DNA from: Rhipidocladum racemiflorum
Taxonomy: Eukaryota; Streptophyta; Magnoliopsida; Poales; Poaceae
Reading direction: 5' to 3'
Assembly: GCA_036346355.1 (NCBI GenBank)
Contig: CM070588.1
Location: 434,001-498,000 of the forward strand
DNA length: 64,000 bases
The notes under the pieces are model-generated. The model was not told the DNA's origin. It ran no database searches and saw nothing but the letters and a program-made list of their open reading frames with translations. A program made the translations under genes and the position numbers. Every line of letters starts with the position of its first letter. The stretch's first letter is position 1. This document shows positions 34,530 to 47,075 of the stretch, piece by piece.

Positions 34530-37500
34530 AACATCCCAAAATTTTGCTTTTCTTAAATTCATGTGTGATTTGGCACTTTGGTGAATTTTTTGGAATTTTC
34601 TGGAATTTATTTGGATTTATTTGGAATTTATTTGAATTTATTCCATTTTGAAATAATTAAAGAATTTAATTTTGCAAATAAAATTTTGTTGGAAATATTT
34701 TATTTGAGTCCAAAATGATCCAAAATATTTTCCAGAATTTTTCTGGAATTTTTCTGAGTCATTTGCTATTTTTAATGAATTAAATGAATTCTTGGGAATT
34801 ATTTTAAATATTAAATCGCTGGAAAATCCAACTCGGGTCAAATCTTGTTCATCCGACCGAGTCGGACTCGAGTCCGACCGAGCGATTGGCTCAACCAAAC
34901 CAGCTCCCAACCCTAGCGATCGGCCAGTTGGATCAAGATCCAACGGTGAGATCCGCCCGAGCCGACGGCCGTGTCGGGCCGGACCGGTCGCGCCCGCGAT
35001 CGTGGCCGTTAGTTGTGCCACGTGGGCGGCCACGATTTCGTCGTCTTCACCGTCCATTTGGACTCCGCCAGCCGCGCCGCCCGTAACAAGTTAGGTTTCG
35101 TTTTACGCAGACGCGAGGCTATTTAATGCCCGGCATACCCGAGACCGCCGTGATCCCGCGCCCTCCCTTCTCTACTTCACCAAGGCTAAATCGCCGCCCG
35201 TTTAGCCGTCTTGAGCTCGCCGTAAGTTCTTGTGCTCCGCCCACAGTCTTTAGCCGTTCATGGCCGTCAGCCGTCGCCGTCCCCTGGCCGTTGACCTCAG
35301 ATCCGGACTCACCGCGGACGAGCGCGCGAAGGACCCTTCCTCTCGCCGGAGCAACCCGGAGCAGCCGTTGGGCTCGTCGTCGTCTTCAACTCCGGCAGCC
35401 GTGCGCCACCACGAAGCCATCGGCCCTCGCGAGCTCGTACGCCGTCGGATCGGTCGGACGGTTGAGGTGAGTTCACGTGTTCCAAACCCGATTAGATCAC
35501 GGGACCGTTGGATCAAGATCCAGCGGCTCACAATCGCCACGTGCCGTAGCGATGCGATTATAGGATTAGATCTGGACCGTCCGATCTAGATCGAGCGGCC
35601 CACGAGCATCGAGTAGTTTCAACGTGTTCAACCCTGGATCCAATCCGCCGCTGATTTTCAAACCAGCGGACGAGATTGCGCCACGTGTCGGGAAGTTGGA
35701 CCCGGCGGTCAGCGTCGTCTGGCGTGTGGCGTGTCCACCTGACACGCGGGCCCCGTGTCGAGAGGGCCCACACGTCGGTAGTGTTAGCGTGAGACCCGAC
35801 CGACGGGTGGGTCCCACATGTCGATCCACGTGGCCGTGGGCCGAGTCCACCGTGGACCCGAGCCGGCGTGGACCAAGCCCATGGACGGCTGGCGTCGGCC
35901 AGGCCAATCAGGAGCTGCCACGTGTCCATGCCGACGCAATAATTAATTTCCGAAAAGAAAATGATTTATTAATTCGAATAATGATTTCAAATTTAGATTC
36001 AAACTTCAAACGCTTATAACTTTTGCGTTTCAACTCCGATTTGAGTGATTCAAATTTCTAAATTTGTATAAAATTAAGATCTACCTAAATATAAATTTTA
36101 TTTAATTTTTGGACTAAAGTTTTTCTCTGTAATATTATTTAATTGATTATTTAAACTTTAAATAATCATAACTTTTGCATTTTAACTCCAAATTTGTGAT
36201 TCCAGTTTCTAAAAATCCAGGAAAATTATGTTCTCTCTGTTTATGGATTTTATTTGGAGTTTTGGGATCTTTTGCATAGTGTTTATTTGTGTATTTGCTA
36301 TTTGCACGCTTTACGAGTGAGACGTTGAAGTCTGGGAAGGATTCGAAGGAGAAGTGTTGACTCAGGATCCAACTCAAGACCAAGAGCAAGTGCTTTTTGA
36401 AGGCAAGTTGTGCTTTGACCATGTTGATCCCATTTTGAAATCTATTTTGATTTAAACTATTGCATGCTAGTTCAATTAGAAGGATACTTTGTTTAAACAT
36501 GGGGGTTAGATAAATACCAATTTGCTATATGACACCTTGATTACTTAAGTATGTGCCATGATCCCTTGTCACCCTAGTTGTGGATTACTAGTTGGACATT
36601 ATTAAATCGCCAACATGGGTTTAGACCGTTGTAGTATCTTTGCTTAGACACCTTTCGTGCTCATGACATGATTTTGGATAATCAAATGCTAATATTGAAT
36701 TAATGATATATTGAACCTGTTTTGGAAAAGTATCATGTGATGTTGATGGCACGTGGTGCATGGTAATCAACTGGGTTTGATAAATGATTTCGATTGGGGC
36801 ATGTGGCAAGAGTAATCGGTGGGCCAGTTGTGGCATTGGGGATGTTGATTTGGTTTTTCGGGTAGTCTTGCCTGGTCACTCTAAGGACTTAACCTTGCAA
36901 GCCTTTGAACTGGTCATACTTGCAACCACATGGCTGGAATGGGACGGCCCTAGTTGACTAAGTCGCTAAGGACTCACTTGTGGAGCCTCGGGGTGTCGCT
37001 ACACCTTTTGTGTGATTGTACGGGGAGCGTATCGTGGCTGTGGGCCAGGTACCCATCTAACGGTGTGTTGGTCCCATACTTCGCCTTGGCTAAGGGAAGG
37101 GATGGTGTAGAGCACGAACCGAGAGGACCAATGTGTTGTTTGAGGCTTAGAAAGGCTTTGTTATGATCGCTCATTCGCATACTCTTGTATGGCGATTCAC
37201 GGCATTTGGACGTGGTGAGTGGATTGTATCTTGTGGGTAAAGTGCATAACCTCTGCCGAGTGTAGAATCTATTTGAATAGCCGAGTCCACTGTGATCGAC
37301 ATTGCTCGGGAATTACAGTCAAGGGTTAGATTTTCTCAAAATAACTTGGATTTGAAAAGTTGGGTTGGTTTAATAACTTGAAGATGATGGAAATGTGGTT
37401 TAGGATGGGGAAAAATGTTTATTAAATTTCTGAAAAGTTATTTATGCTTTACTTATTTCTACCGCTTCGAATCTACTTTTATTACTTGTCAAAAGTCATT

Positions 37501-37970
37501 TCTTGCAAATATACCTTGAGCCATTCCTTTGTACCAAGCCATGCATATAGTATATTAGCTTGCATTACTCAGTGCATGACTTGCCGAGTACCAAGTACTC
37601 ACCCTTGCCTCAACACAATACCGCTTGAAGAGGAGACTACGCCCGCTTTCGGAGGAGGAGTTCCAAGAGGACCCGTCTACTTAGGGATGCGAGCCCGGTC
37701 GATTGCACTGTGGTATCTTGGATGGCGCCACAGTTTATTTGATTTTCATTCTTTGTTATTTCTCTTTTAATAAGTTTCGCCTTGCAAGGCATATATTTGT
37801 AACTTGGCCATAAGGTCAAGTAACCATTAGTTATTTAAATAAAGTACTTTGATAATATCGATTGGTATGATTGTGATATTTACCGATGTTAAGGCCTGTG
37901 TGCACTAAGCGCGTTCTGGACTAGTGCTGAATACACAGAGGGTCCGGATTTGCAAATTCGGGTCCCGACA
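34527..37970 (+). repeat. Element D, shared middle LTR
   Basis: It is 3444 bases, TGTAACATCCC to TCCCGACA. It serves as 3' LTR for the left internal region and as 5' LTR for the right one. It matches the first LTR throughout, with scattered small indels. Confidence 0.92.
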
Positions 37971-37974
37971 GAGG

Positions 37975-37987
37975 TGGTATCAGAGCC
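37975..37987 (+). other. Primer-binding site, second D internal region
   Basis: TGGTATCAGAGCC, the full initiator Met tRNA match, four bases after the middle LTR. Confidence 0.85.
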
Positions 37988-38189
37988 ATACTTGACTGTA
38001 GGCTCAACCCTAAGCTAGAATGGTCGTAGTGAGGATAAAACCTATTTTCTAAAGCTAAAAATTTGTGAAGACAAGAAATGACATCTCGACTTATCCCCTT
38101 CTCTCTTTTCTCGTCTCTTGCTGAAATTTTCCCTTACCTTGTCACAATTAGAAAATTCCGAGTTCTTACGTAAAGCACTCTTGTGACAG

Positions 38190-38828
38190 ATGGAGGAAGA
38201 GTTCAACTACGTTGATCTAGGAGTTGGTCACGCCGCGGAACTTTGGCACATGCTACAAACTCTCGGAGATTTTGAGAAGCCCCAATACCAAGTGGAAGTG
38301 ATCAGGCAAGCAGGATTGATCAAGGCTTGTGACGTGAGGATTGAGGTACCTGCCAGGAAGAGGGGCCCAGGCAATCGCCCGATACACTGCACTGCTAGAA
38401 GATCTACAATGCAGATGGGTATCCAAGAAGTTTCACGACGAGCAATGCGGCACATTACCAGTATCCACGCCAGAGAGTTGGAAAGCACGGTGTTCCGTTA
38501 CCATCCGCGCAGCGATAACCTTCTTGACCCGAAGGCGATTCAGGATGAGGATGCCACGATTACACAGTTGGCACGATTTGTCGTCGCCCAGGAGGATGTA
38601 CTAGATAATACAAGCAAGGAGCTACAGAAGGCCCGCAAGGAGATCACGACAGAGAAGAACAGATGGCGGGAAGCTCAAGAGTATGTGGCACACCTTCTAC
38701 GAAGGATTGACGAGTTGGAGATGACTTTATGCGGACCGGACCCGAGCGCAGATTTCGAGCTACACGAGCCGATCCGTGAGGAGTCGGATCTCGATGAGGA
38801 CATCGCTTCTTCGACTACCACGAGATGA
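38190..38828 (+). CDS. Intact 212-residue leader ORF of element D, function unknown
   Basis: It lies between the primer-binding site and gag and is open over its full length, unlike gag and pol around it. The N-terminal part (ELWHMLQTLGDFEKPQYQVE, then DVRIEVPARK) looks like a small folded domain. The last third is a predicted coiled coil (ELQKARKEITTEKNRWREAQ, HLLRRIDELEMTL), followed by an acidic tail (REESDLDEDIASS). I do not recognise a known catalytic motif. The ATG is the first after the primer-binding site in good context. A frameshifted copy sits at 29062. It could be a captured host fragment or an accessory element protein. Confidence 0.7.
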   Translation: MEEEFNYVDLGVGHAAELWHMLQTLGDFEKPQYQVEVIRQAGLIKACDVRIEVPARKRGPGNRPIHCTARRSTMQMGIQEVSRRAMRHITSIHARELESTVFRYHPRSDNLLDPKAIQDEDATITQLARFVVAQEDVLDNTSKELQKARKEITTEKNRWREAQEYVAHLLRRIDELEMTLCGPDPSADFELHEPIREESDLDEDIASSTTTR

Positions 38829-39185
38829 CATAGTCATTTGGACATGGCGATCGTTTCGCGCCTATGCCGCAGCATCCGCACCCAGGCCGTGGAGGTTTTC
38901 TCGATGAGTGAGCATAGGTTCTATAGTGAGACTCCTTCGCCGAGTCGCGTCATAGAATAAAGAGTTACCCTTTAGGCGTTATATTCCAGAGTTAGTTCGA
39001 TTTGGATTTGCTTTGTTTCTTTGAGTGTGCAGATGTGTTGCAAGGCCCTTAGGCATTGTGGCAGCCATACCAAGTTATTAATAATAAAGACGGACCTTAA
39101 AGTTACCCCTTTCGCCCGCATAAGTTCCATATTACTTGTCTATTCTTGTTTCCCTCTCATCTCTAAACCTAGAGCAAATCGACAG

Positions 39186-40320
39186 ATGGTAACCACCCGT
39201 GGAAACTTTGGAAGCAATGGGAGTGGATCTCGCCCAGAAAACCCCAATGATAGAGCACCGGCCGCTTCGGATATGCACGAATTTCGGGCGTTTCTTGCTG
39301 CCCGCACTCGATTGATGCATGCTATGATGCAACAAATGCAACACGCCATGCGCGATCACTTGCTAATCAAGTTAATCGGGGACCACGCCGAATACAAAGG
39401 TGTCGAGTTCATGAGGACTCACCCACCCACTTTCTGCAGGAATGCCAATCCATTGGAGGCCGACGATTGGTTAAGATCAATCGAGAGGAAGCTGCACATA
39501 GCTCAATGCATAGGGAATGAGAAGGTACTCTACGCTTCTCATCGGTTGGAAGGAACAATTGCCAGAATGGTGGGAGAACTTCGTGCCACGCAGAGAACCC
39601 TCAAGATATCACTTGGGAAGAGTTCCACAATGCATTCGACAAGTATCACGTGCCTGAAGGAATTATGGACCTTAAGAAGGAGGAGTTCAGAGCAACCAAG
39701 CAAGGTAATCAGCCGGTGGCGAGCTACGAACAAGTTCACCACGGCTAGCACGCCACGCACCTGAGGATGTAGCGACGGATAAATCCAGCAGCCTCGTTTT
39801 ATGAAGGGACTTAACTCGGGATTACAAGTAGGGTTGATCACCCACACCTTTCAGATTTCCAAGAATTGGTGAATAAGGCGCTTATTCTTGAGGACAAGCG
39901 CAAGGAACTGGATGAGAACGAGAAGCGCGGATGCAACAAAGAAGGATCACGTCGAGGAACGCCAATGGCGCTTGAGAGTTGCACCAAATCAATTCTTGAT
40001 TCCAACCACGAGAATGCAACAAGGACACCCTCCCCAAGACCAAGACACTGTCGGTCGGAACTACTGGACTCCCAGCCCCGCTAGAACGCTACCCCGTGCA
40101 AACAGGAACAAAGGAGACGCCATACAACCGCAACGAGCCGTGACACTTTGCCAACAAGTTGTCCAAAGAAGACAGCGAGAAGCGACCCGGCCGCTTCAAC
40201 CTAGGAACCACCCAGCCAGACGCCAAAGACGAGAGCCACACCCAGGCATCGTGGTGAGGCCGAGTCAACCATGTCACCGCAGATGCACCTTTGCAAAATG
40301 CTACGGACGTCGTCTTGGGT
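39186..40320 (+). pseudogene. Gag of the second D copy, frameshifted
   Basis: An open stretch from MVTTRGNFGSNGSGSRPENP runs through EFRAFLAARTRLMHAMMQQM and HPPTFCRNANPLEADDWLRS to about 39560, where the frame first slips. A zinc-knuckle remnant (NEPxHFANK-like) lies near 40118-40170. The capsid part is longer and cleaner than in the first copy. Confidence 0.78.
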
Positions 40321-43300
40321 AAGTTACTTGTTAACTTCGATTACACCTGCGATTTTGTTTGACTCTGGAGCTTCGCATTCGTTTGTTTCGCAAGGCTTTG
40401 CTACTAGAAATGACTTGAGAATTGCAAGACTTAAGTGCATGCTTTTAGTTCAAACCCACAGTTCCGAACTCCGAGCGGAAGTAGGATGTTAAAGTGAGAA
40501 TACTAATAGATGGAATAGAGTTCCTAGCAAACCTTATAATTTTGGAGACCCGGACCTTAGATGTTATATTGGGAATGGATTGGTTATCCAAGCACAAGGT
40601 CAGTATTGGATTGTGGGCGAAGGACTATCTCGATTGAGAGCCCGTGTGGGAAGAAAGTGGAATTTCAAGCCACCTTTGCAGCTTAGAAATGGACAGTTGA
40701 TGGTTAACGATACCAAGGCAATCAGCATAGAGGATGTCCCGATAGTGAATGAGTACAGGACGTTTTTCGAGGATCTACCTGGTATGCCGCCAGACGAGGG
40801 ACATAGAGTTTGTGATAGAGCTTGTACGTGTATGCACCGATAGCAAAGAGACCCTATCGGATGTCTACCGAGGAGTTGGTAGAAATGAAGAAACAGCTAG
40901 AAGAGTTAATGGAGAAAGGATTTATCGAGACCAAGTTAGTGCCGTAGGGAGCACCGGTTTTGTTTGTCAAGAAGAAGGGCGGGAGTTTCGGGATGTGCAT
41001 TGACTACCGTGCACTCAATGAAGTCACCGTGAAGAATAAGTATCCGCTACCAGGATTGATGATTTGTTTGATCGGTTAAGAGGAGCCGGAGTTTTCTCCA
41101 AGATTGATCTGAGATCGGGATACCATCGATTGAAGATCCGATCGTAAGATATTCCAAGACGCATTCTCGTCAAGATATGGACATTACGAGTTTCTGATTA
41201 TGTCCTTTGGGTGATTTAATGCGCCAGCCTTATTTCATGAATATGATGAATAAGGTGTTCATGGAATATTTGGACAAGTTTGTCGTCGTGTTCATAGACG
41301 ATATCCTGGTCTACTCCAAGACAGGAGGATGAACATGCCGAACACTTAAGGCGAGTTTTGGAAAAGGCGAGGAGCGACAACTTTTCGCCAAGTTCAAAGA
41401 AGTGTGATTTTTGGAAGGACAAGGTGGAGTTTCTTGGACATGTAATGACTGAAGGAGTCGCCAGTAGACCCAAGCAAAGTAGAAGCTGTGTTACATTGGG
41501 AACAACCAAAGACGGTGACCCAGTTCGGAGTTTCCTTGGAATGGCAGGATATTACCGCCCGTTTCATCGAAGGCTTTTCGACAATTGCGAAACCTCTTAC
41601 GCCAATTCTTTGAAGAAGGAAAAGAAGTTTGCATGGGCGCTTGAATGTGAGAAAGGATTTCAGAGCTGAAGAAGCGATTGACATCGACAGAGTGTTAGTT
41701 CTCTAGGATGTTGCTCAAAGCCGATATTTATTGTGGCGCATCGCGCCAAGGACTTGGATGTGTCTTTGTCTGAGAATGGAAAGGTCGCCGCTTATGCATC
41801 AAGGCGATTGAGGCCGCATGAGGAAAATTATCCGACACATGACCTAGAGTTAGCCGTAGTGCATGCTTTGAAGATATGGCGTCACTATCGATTGGAAAGC
41901 AGATGTGAGGTATATACGGATCATAAGAGCCTTAAGTACATATTCACCCGATCGGATCTGAATATGAGGCGAGGAGATGGTTAGAGTTAATCAAGGACTA
42001 CAATGTTGGAATCCATTACCATCCCGGAAGGCCAAAGTAGTAGCCGATTCTCTGAGACGGAAAAGACATACCTTGAGTGCGTTGCTAGCCACAAGTCAGG
42101 ATGAGATATGTGAGGATTTTCAAAAGATGAAGATTGATATTGTACCTAGCGGATTCTTGGCAGCATTGGAAGTAAAGCCTACCCTAGAGGATCGGATCCG
42201 AGAAGGACAGAAGGATGATGACGAGGATCCGGGATTAAGTCCATCAAGGAGGAAGGCGAGGCGAAGGACCTCAAATTGGATGAACAAGGCACGTTGTGGA
42301 TGAAGGATCGGTTGTGTGCACGACAAGGAGGAGTTAAAGCGGCGATTTTGGAGGAAGCCCATGACTCCAAGTACTCAATTCATCCTGAAGCGCCAAGATG
42401 TATCAGGATCTCAAGGAGAGATTCGGTGGCCAAGTATGAAACGTGAAGTTGCCGAGCATGTTGCATTGTGCGGCGTATGCCAGAGAGTCAAGGCAATGCA
42501 TCGAAACCCGGGATTGCTCACAGCGGCGAAAATACGAGTGGAAGTGGGAGGAAATCGGAATGGATTTCATTACCGGTTTGCTTAGAAGACTCAAGGAGGT
42601 TATGACTCCATATGGGTTATAGTGGATCGCCTCGACTAAAGTAGCCCATTTTATCCCGTGAAGACCACTTACTCGGGAGATAAGTTAGCGAGTTGTACAT
42701 GATCGAGGATTGTTTGTTTGCACGGAGTATAAAGAGGATTGTATCAGACAGAGGTACCCAATTTACCTCAAGGTTACGGAATAAGTTGCATGAGGCCATG
42801 GGAACCCGTTTAAACTTGATGCTGACTTATCATCCACAGGCGGATGGGACAGGCAGAGAGAGTCAACCAGATTTTGGAGGATATGCTAAGAGCTTGTGCA
42901 TTAGCTTATGCTACCTCTTGGGATAAGAGTTTGCCGTATGCCGAGTTCGATTACAACAATAGTTATCGAGGCTAGTTCTACGAGATGTCACCTTTTGAGG
43001 CCTTTGTATGGTCGACCTGTCGGACGCCATTGAATTGGAATGAGACCGCGGCGCGTGTCTTTGGGCCTGATATTCTTCAAGAGGTGAAGAGCGGTCGCCA
43101 TGATTAGGGAAAGGTTGAAGATAGCCCAATCTCGACGTAAGAGTTATCTTGACAATCGTCGCCGAGATTTGAGTTTTGAACCGAAGACTTTGTATACCTC
43201 GAGTTACGCCTCTCGGGGAGTTAAGAGGTTCCATGCCAAAGGGAAACTTGCACCCGTTATGTTGGACCATTTAAGATTTTGAGCCGCAGAGGCGAAGTTG

Positions 43301-43637
43301 CTTATCACCGGAGTTGCTACGATGCGTTAGCGAGGGTACATGATGTATTCCATGTGTCCCGATTGAAGAAATGTCTCCGAGTTCCTCGAGGAAACGCACA
43401 CCGCTAGAGTCAATTGAGTTGCATGAGGATTTGACTTATAAGGAACATCTGTGAGGATTCTAGACACAATGGATCGAGAAACTAGAAACAAGTCAACCCG
43501 TTTACAGAGTTCGATTGGAGCAACCATGAAGAAAGCGGCGACTTGGGAGCCAAGAGGATTTGAAGAAAGAATTTCCAAACCTATTCCTTTAGTGAGCCTG
43601 AATCTCTGGGGCGAGATTCTATTAAGAGGAGGTTTGT
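40321..43637 (+). pseudogene. Pol of the second D copy, frameshifted
   Basis: The domains in order: protease LFDSGASHSFVSQGFATRND (near 40355-40415); RT with VFIDDILVYSK near 41288-41325 and KKCDFWKDKVEFLGHVMTEG; RNase H (AYASRRLRPHEENYPTHDLE, DHKSLKYIF). Integrase shows the zinc region (CGVCQRVKAMH near 42470-42500), SDRGTQFTS (near 42745) and a DDE Glu region near 42850. A chromodomain-like tail follows and the stop falls inside the next LTR. It would copy and insert the element; as read it is inactive. Confidence 0.85.
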
Positions 43638-46600
43638 AACATCCCAAAATTTTGCTTTTCTTAAATTCATGTGTGATTTGGCACCTTGGTGAATTTTTGG
43701 AATTTTCTGGAATTTATTTGGATTTATTTGGAATTTATTTGAATTTATTCCATTTTGAAATAATTAAAGAATTTAATTTTGCAAATAAAATTTTGTTGGA
43801 AATATTTTATTTGAGTCCAAAATGATCCAGAATTTTTCTGGAATTTTTCTGAGTCATTTGCTATTTTTAATGAATTAAATGAATTACTGGGAATTATTTT
43901 AAATATTAAATCGCTGGAAAATCCAACTCGGGTCAAATCTTGTTCATCCGAATCGAAGTCGGACTCGAGTCCGACCGAGGCGATTGGCTCAACCAAACCG
44001 ACTCCCAACCCTAAGCGATCCGGCCAGTTGGATCAAGATCCAACGGTGAGATCCGCCAGACTCGACCGAGCCGTGTCCGGATAGGACCGATCGCGCCCGT
44101 AGCGATCGTGGCGTTGGTTGTGCCACGTGGGCGGCCACGATTTCGTCGTCTTCACCGAGTCCGAAGCTGGACTCACGCCGCCTTGCCGCCGTAGCAAGTT
44201 AGGTTTCCGTTTTACGCACGGACGCCGAGGCTATTTAATGCGAGGCATACCCGAGGACCGCCGTGATCCGCGCCCTCCCTTCTCTACTTCACCAAAGGCT
44301 AAGTCGCCGCCCGTTTAGCCCGTCGCGAGCTCGCCCGTAGTTGCGTGTTGCTCCGCCCCGCAGTCTTTGCCGTTCATGCCCGTCGCCGTCCCCTGCGCCG
44401 TTGACCTCGAATCCGGACTCACCGCGACGAGCGCGCCGAAGGACCCTTCCTCTCGCGGAGCAACCGGAGCGCCGTTGGGCTCGTCGTCGTCTTCAACTCC
44501 GGCAGCCGTGCGCCACCACGAAGCCATCGGCCCTCGCGAGCTCTACGTGCCGTCGGATCGGTCGGACGGTTGAGGTGAGTTCACGTGTTCCAAACCCGAT
44601 TAGATCTGGACCGTTGGATCAAGATCCAGCGGCTCCCTGTCGCCACGTCGTAGCGGTGCGATTATAGGATTAGATCTGGACCGTCCGATCTAGATCGAGC
44701 GGCCCACGAGCATCGAGTAGTTTCAACGTGTTCAACCCTGGATCCAATCGCGCGGTTGATTTTCAAACCAACCGGGCGAGATTGCGCCACGCGTGTCGGG
44801 AAGTTGGACCGACGCGGTCAGCGTCGTGCTGCGTGTGGCCAGCGTGTCCCGACACGCGGCCCAGCGTGTCGAGGGCCCACACGTCGGCCGTGTTAGCGTG
44901 AGACCCACTTGGCGACGGGTGGGTCCCACATGTCGATCCGCGTGGCCGTGGACCGAGTCCACCGTGGACCCGAGCCGGCGTGGACCAAGCCCATGGACCG
45001 GCTGGCGTCGGCCAGGCCAATCGAGAGCTGCCACGTGTCCATCTTGACGCAATAATTAATTTCCGAAAAGAAAATGATTTATTAATTCGAATAATGATTT
45101 CAAATTTAGATTCAAACTTCAAGCGCTTATAACTTTTGCGTTTCAACTCCGATTTGAGTGATTCAAATTTCTAAATTTGTATAAAATTAAGATCTACCTA
45201 AATATAAATTTTATTTAATTTTTGGACTAAAGTTTTTCTCTGTAATATTATTTAATTGATTATTTAAACTTTAAATAATCATAACTTTTATGCTTTAACT
45301 CCAAATTTGTGATTCCAGTTTCTAAAATCCAGAAAATTATGTTCTCTCTGTTTATGGATTTTATTTGGAGTTTTGGGATCTTTTTGCATAGTGTTTATTT
45401 GTGTATTTGCTATTTGCACGCTTTACGAGTAGACGTTGAAGTGCTTAGGAAGGATTCGAAGGAGAAGTGTTGACTCAGATCCAACTCAAGACCAAGAGCA
45501 AGTGCTTTTTGAAGGCAAGTTGTGCTTTGACCATGTTGATCCCATTTTGAAATCTATTTTGATTTAAACTATTGCATGCTAGTTCAATTAGAAGGATACT
45601 TTGTTTAAACATGGGGGTTAGATAAATACCAATTTGCTATATGACACCTTGATTACTTAAGTATGTGCCATGATCCCTTGTCACCCTAGTTGTGGATTAC
45701 TAGTTGGACATTATTAAATCGCCAACACGGGTTTAGATCGTTGTAGTATCTTGCTTAGACACTTTCGTGCTCATGACATGATTTTGGATAATCAAATGCT
45801 AATATTGAATTAATGATATATTGAACCTGTTTTGGAAAAGTATCATGTGATGTTGATGGCACGTGGTGCATGGTAATCAAGCGGGGTTTGATAAGCGATT
45901 TCGGCGGGGCATGTGGCAAGAGTAATCAGGTGGGCAGCTTGTGGCATTGGGGATGTTGATTTGGTTTTCGGGTAGTCTTGCCCTGGTCACTCTAAGGACT
46001 TAACCTTGCAAGCCTTTGAACTGGTCATACTTGCAACCACATGGGTGGAATGGGACGGCCCTAGTTGACTAAGTCGCTAAGGACTCACTTGTGGAGCCTC
46101 GAGTGTCGATTACACCTTTTGTGTGATTATGCGGGGGGCGTATCGTGGTGTGGCGGTACCCATCTAACGGTGTGTTGGTCCCATACTTCGCCTTGGCTAA
46201 GGGAAGGGATGGTGTAGAGCACTGAACAGGAGAGGACCACTGTGTTGTTTGAGGCTTCCGGAAGGCTTTGTTATGATCGCTCATTCGCATACTCTTGTAT
46301 GGCGATTCACGGTGACGTGGTGAGTGGATTGTATCTTGTGGGTAAAGTGCATAACCTCTGCAGAGTGTAGAATCTATTTGAATAGCCGAGTCCACGATCT
46401 TTGGACATTGCTCGGGAATTACAATCAAGGGTTAGATTTTACGAAAATAACTTGGATTTGAAAAGTTGGGTTGGTTTAATAACTTGAAGATGATGGAAAT
46501 GTGGTTTAGGATGGGGAAAAATGTTTATTAAATTTCCTGAAAAGTTATTTATGCTTTACTTATTTCTACCGCTTTGAATCTACTTTTATTACTTGTCAAA

Positions 46601-47075
46601 AGTCATTTCTGCAAATATACCTTGAGCCATTCCTTTGTACCAAGCCATGCATATAGTATATTAGCTTGCATTCAGTGCATGACTTCTTGAGTACCAAGTA
46701 CTCACCCTTGCCTCAACACAATACCAGTTGAAGAGGAGACTACGCCGATTTCGGAGGAGGAGTTCCAAGAGGACCCGTCTACTTAGGGATGCGAGCCCGA
46801 TCGATTGCACTGTGGTATCTTTGGATGGCGCCACGAAGTTTATTTGATTTTCCGCTTGTTATTTCTCTTTTAATAAGTTTCGCCTTGCAAGGCATATATT
46901 TGTAACTTGGCCATAAGGTCAAGTAACTTGATTTAGTTATTTAAATAAAGTACTTTGATAATATCGATTGGTATGATTGTGATATTTACCGATGTTAAGG
47001 CGTGTGCACTAAGCGCGTTCTGGACTAGTGCTGAATACCTGAGAGGGTCCGGATTTGCAAATTCGGGTCCCGGCA
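43635..47075 (+). repeat. Element D, third LTR
   Basis: It is 3441 bases, TGTAACATCCC to TCCCGGCA, followed at once by the resumed gag of element B. Several G-box and dyad motifs present in the other two LTRs are altered here. Confidence 0.92.

Larger units (their letters stand above)
25397..47075 (+). mobile_element. Element D array: LTR-internal-LTR-internal-LTR of a chromodomain gypsy element
   Basis: Three LTRs of about 3.44 kb (starts 25397, 34527, 43635) alternate with two internal regions of about 5.7 kb. The repeat period is 9130 then 9108 bases. Each internal region starts with a tRNA-Met primer-binding site and ends with a purine tract, all in the same orientation. Two separate insertions would give four LTRs, so the shared middle LTR indicates unequal recombination between copies. 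It lies in the gag of element B. Confidence 0.9.
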
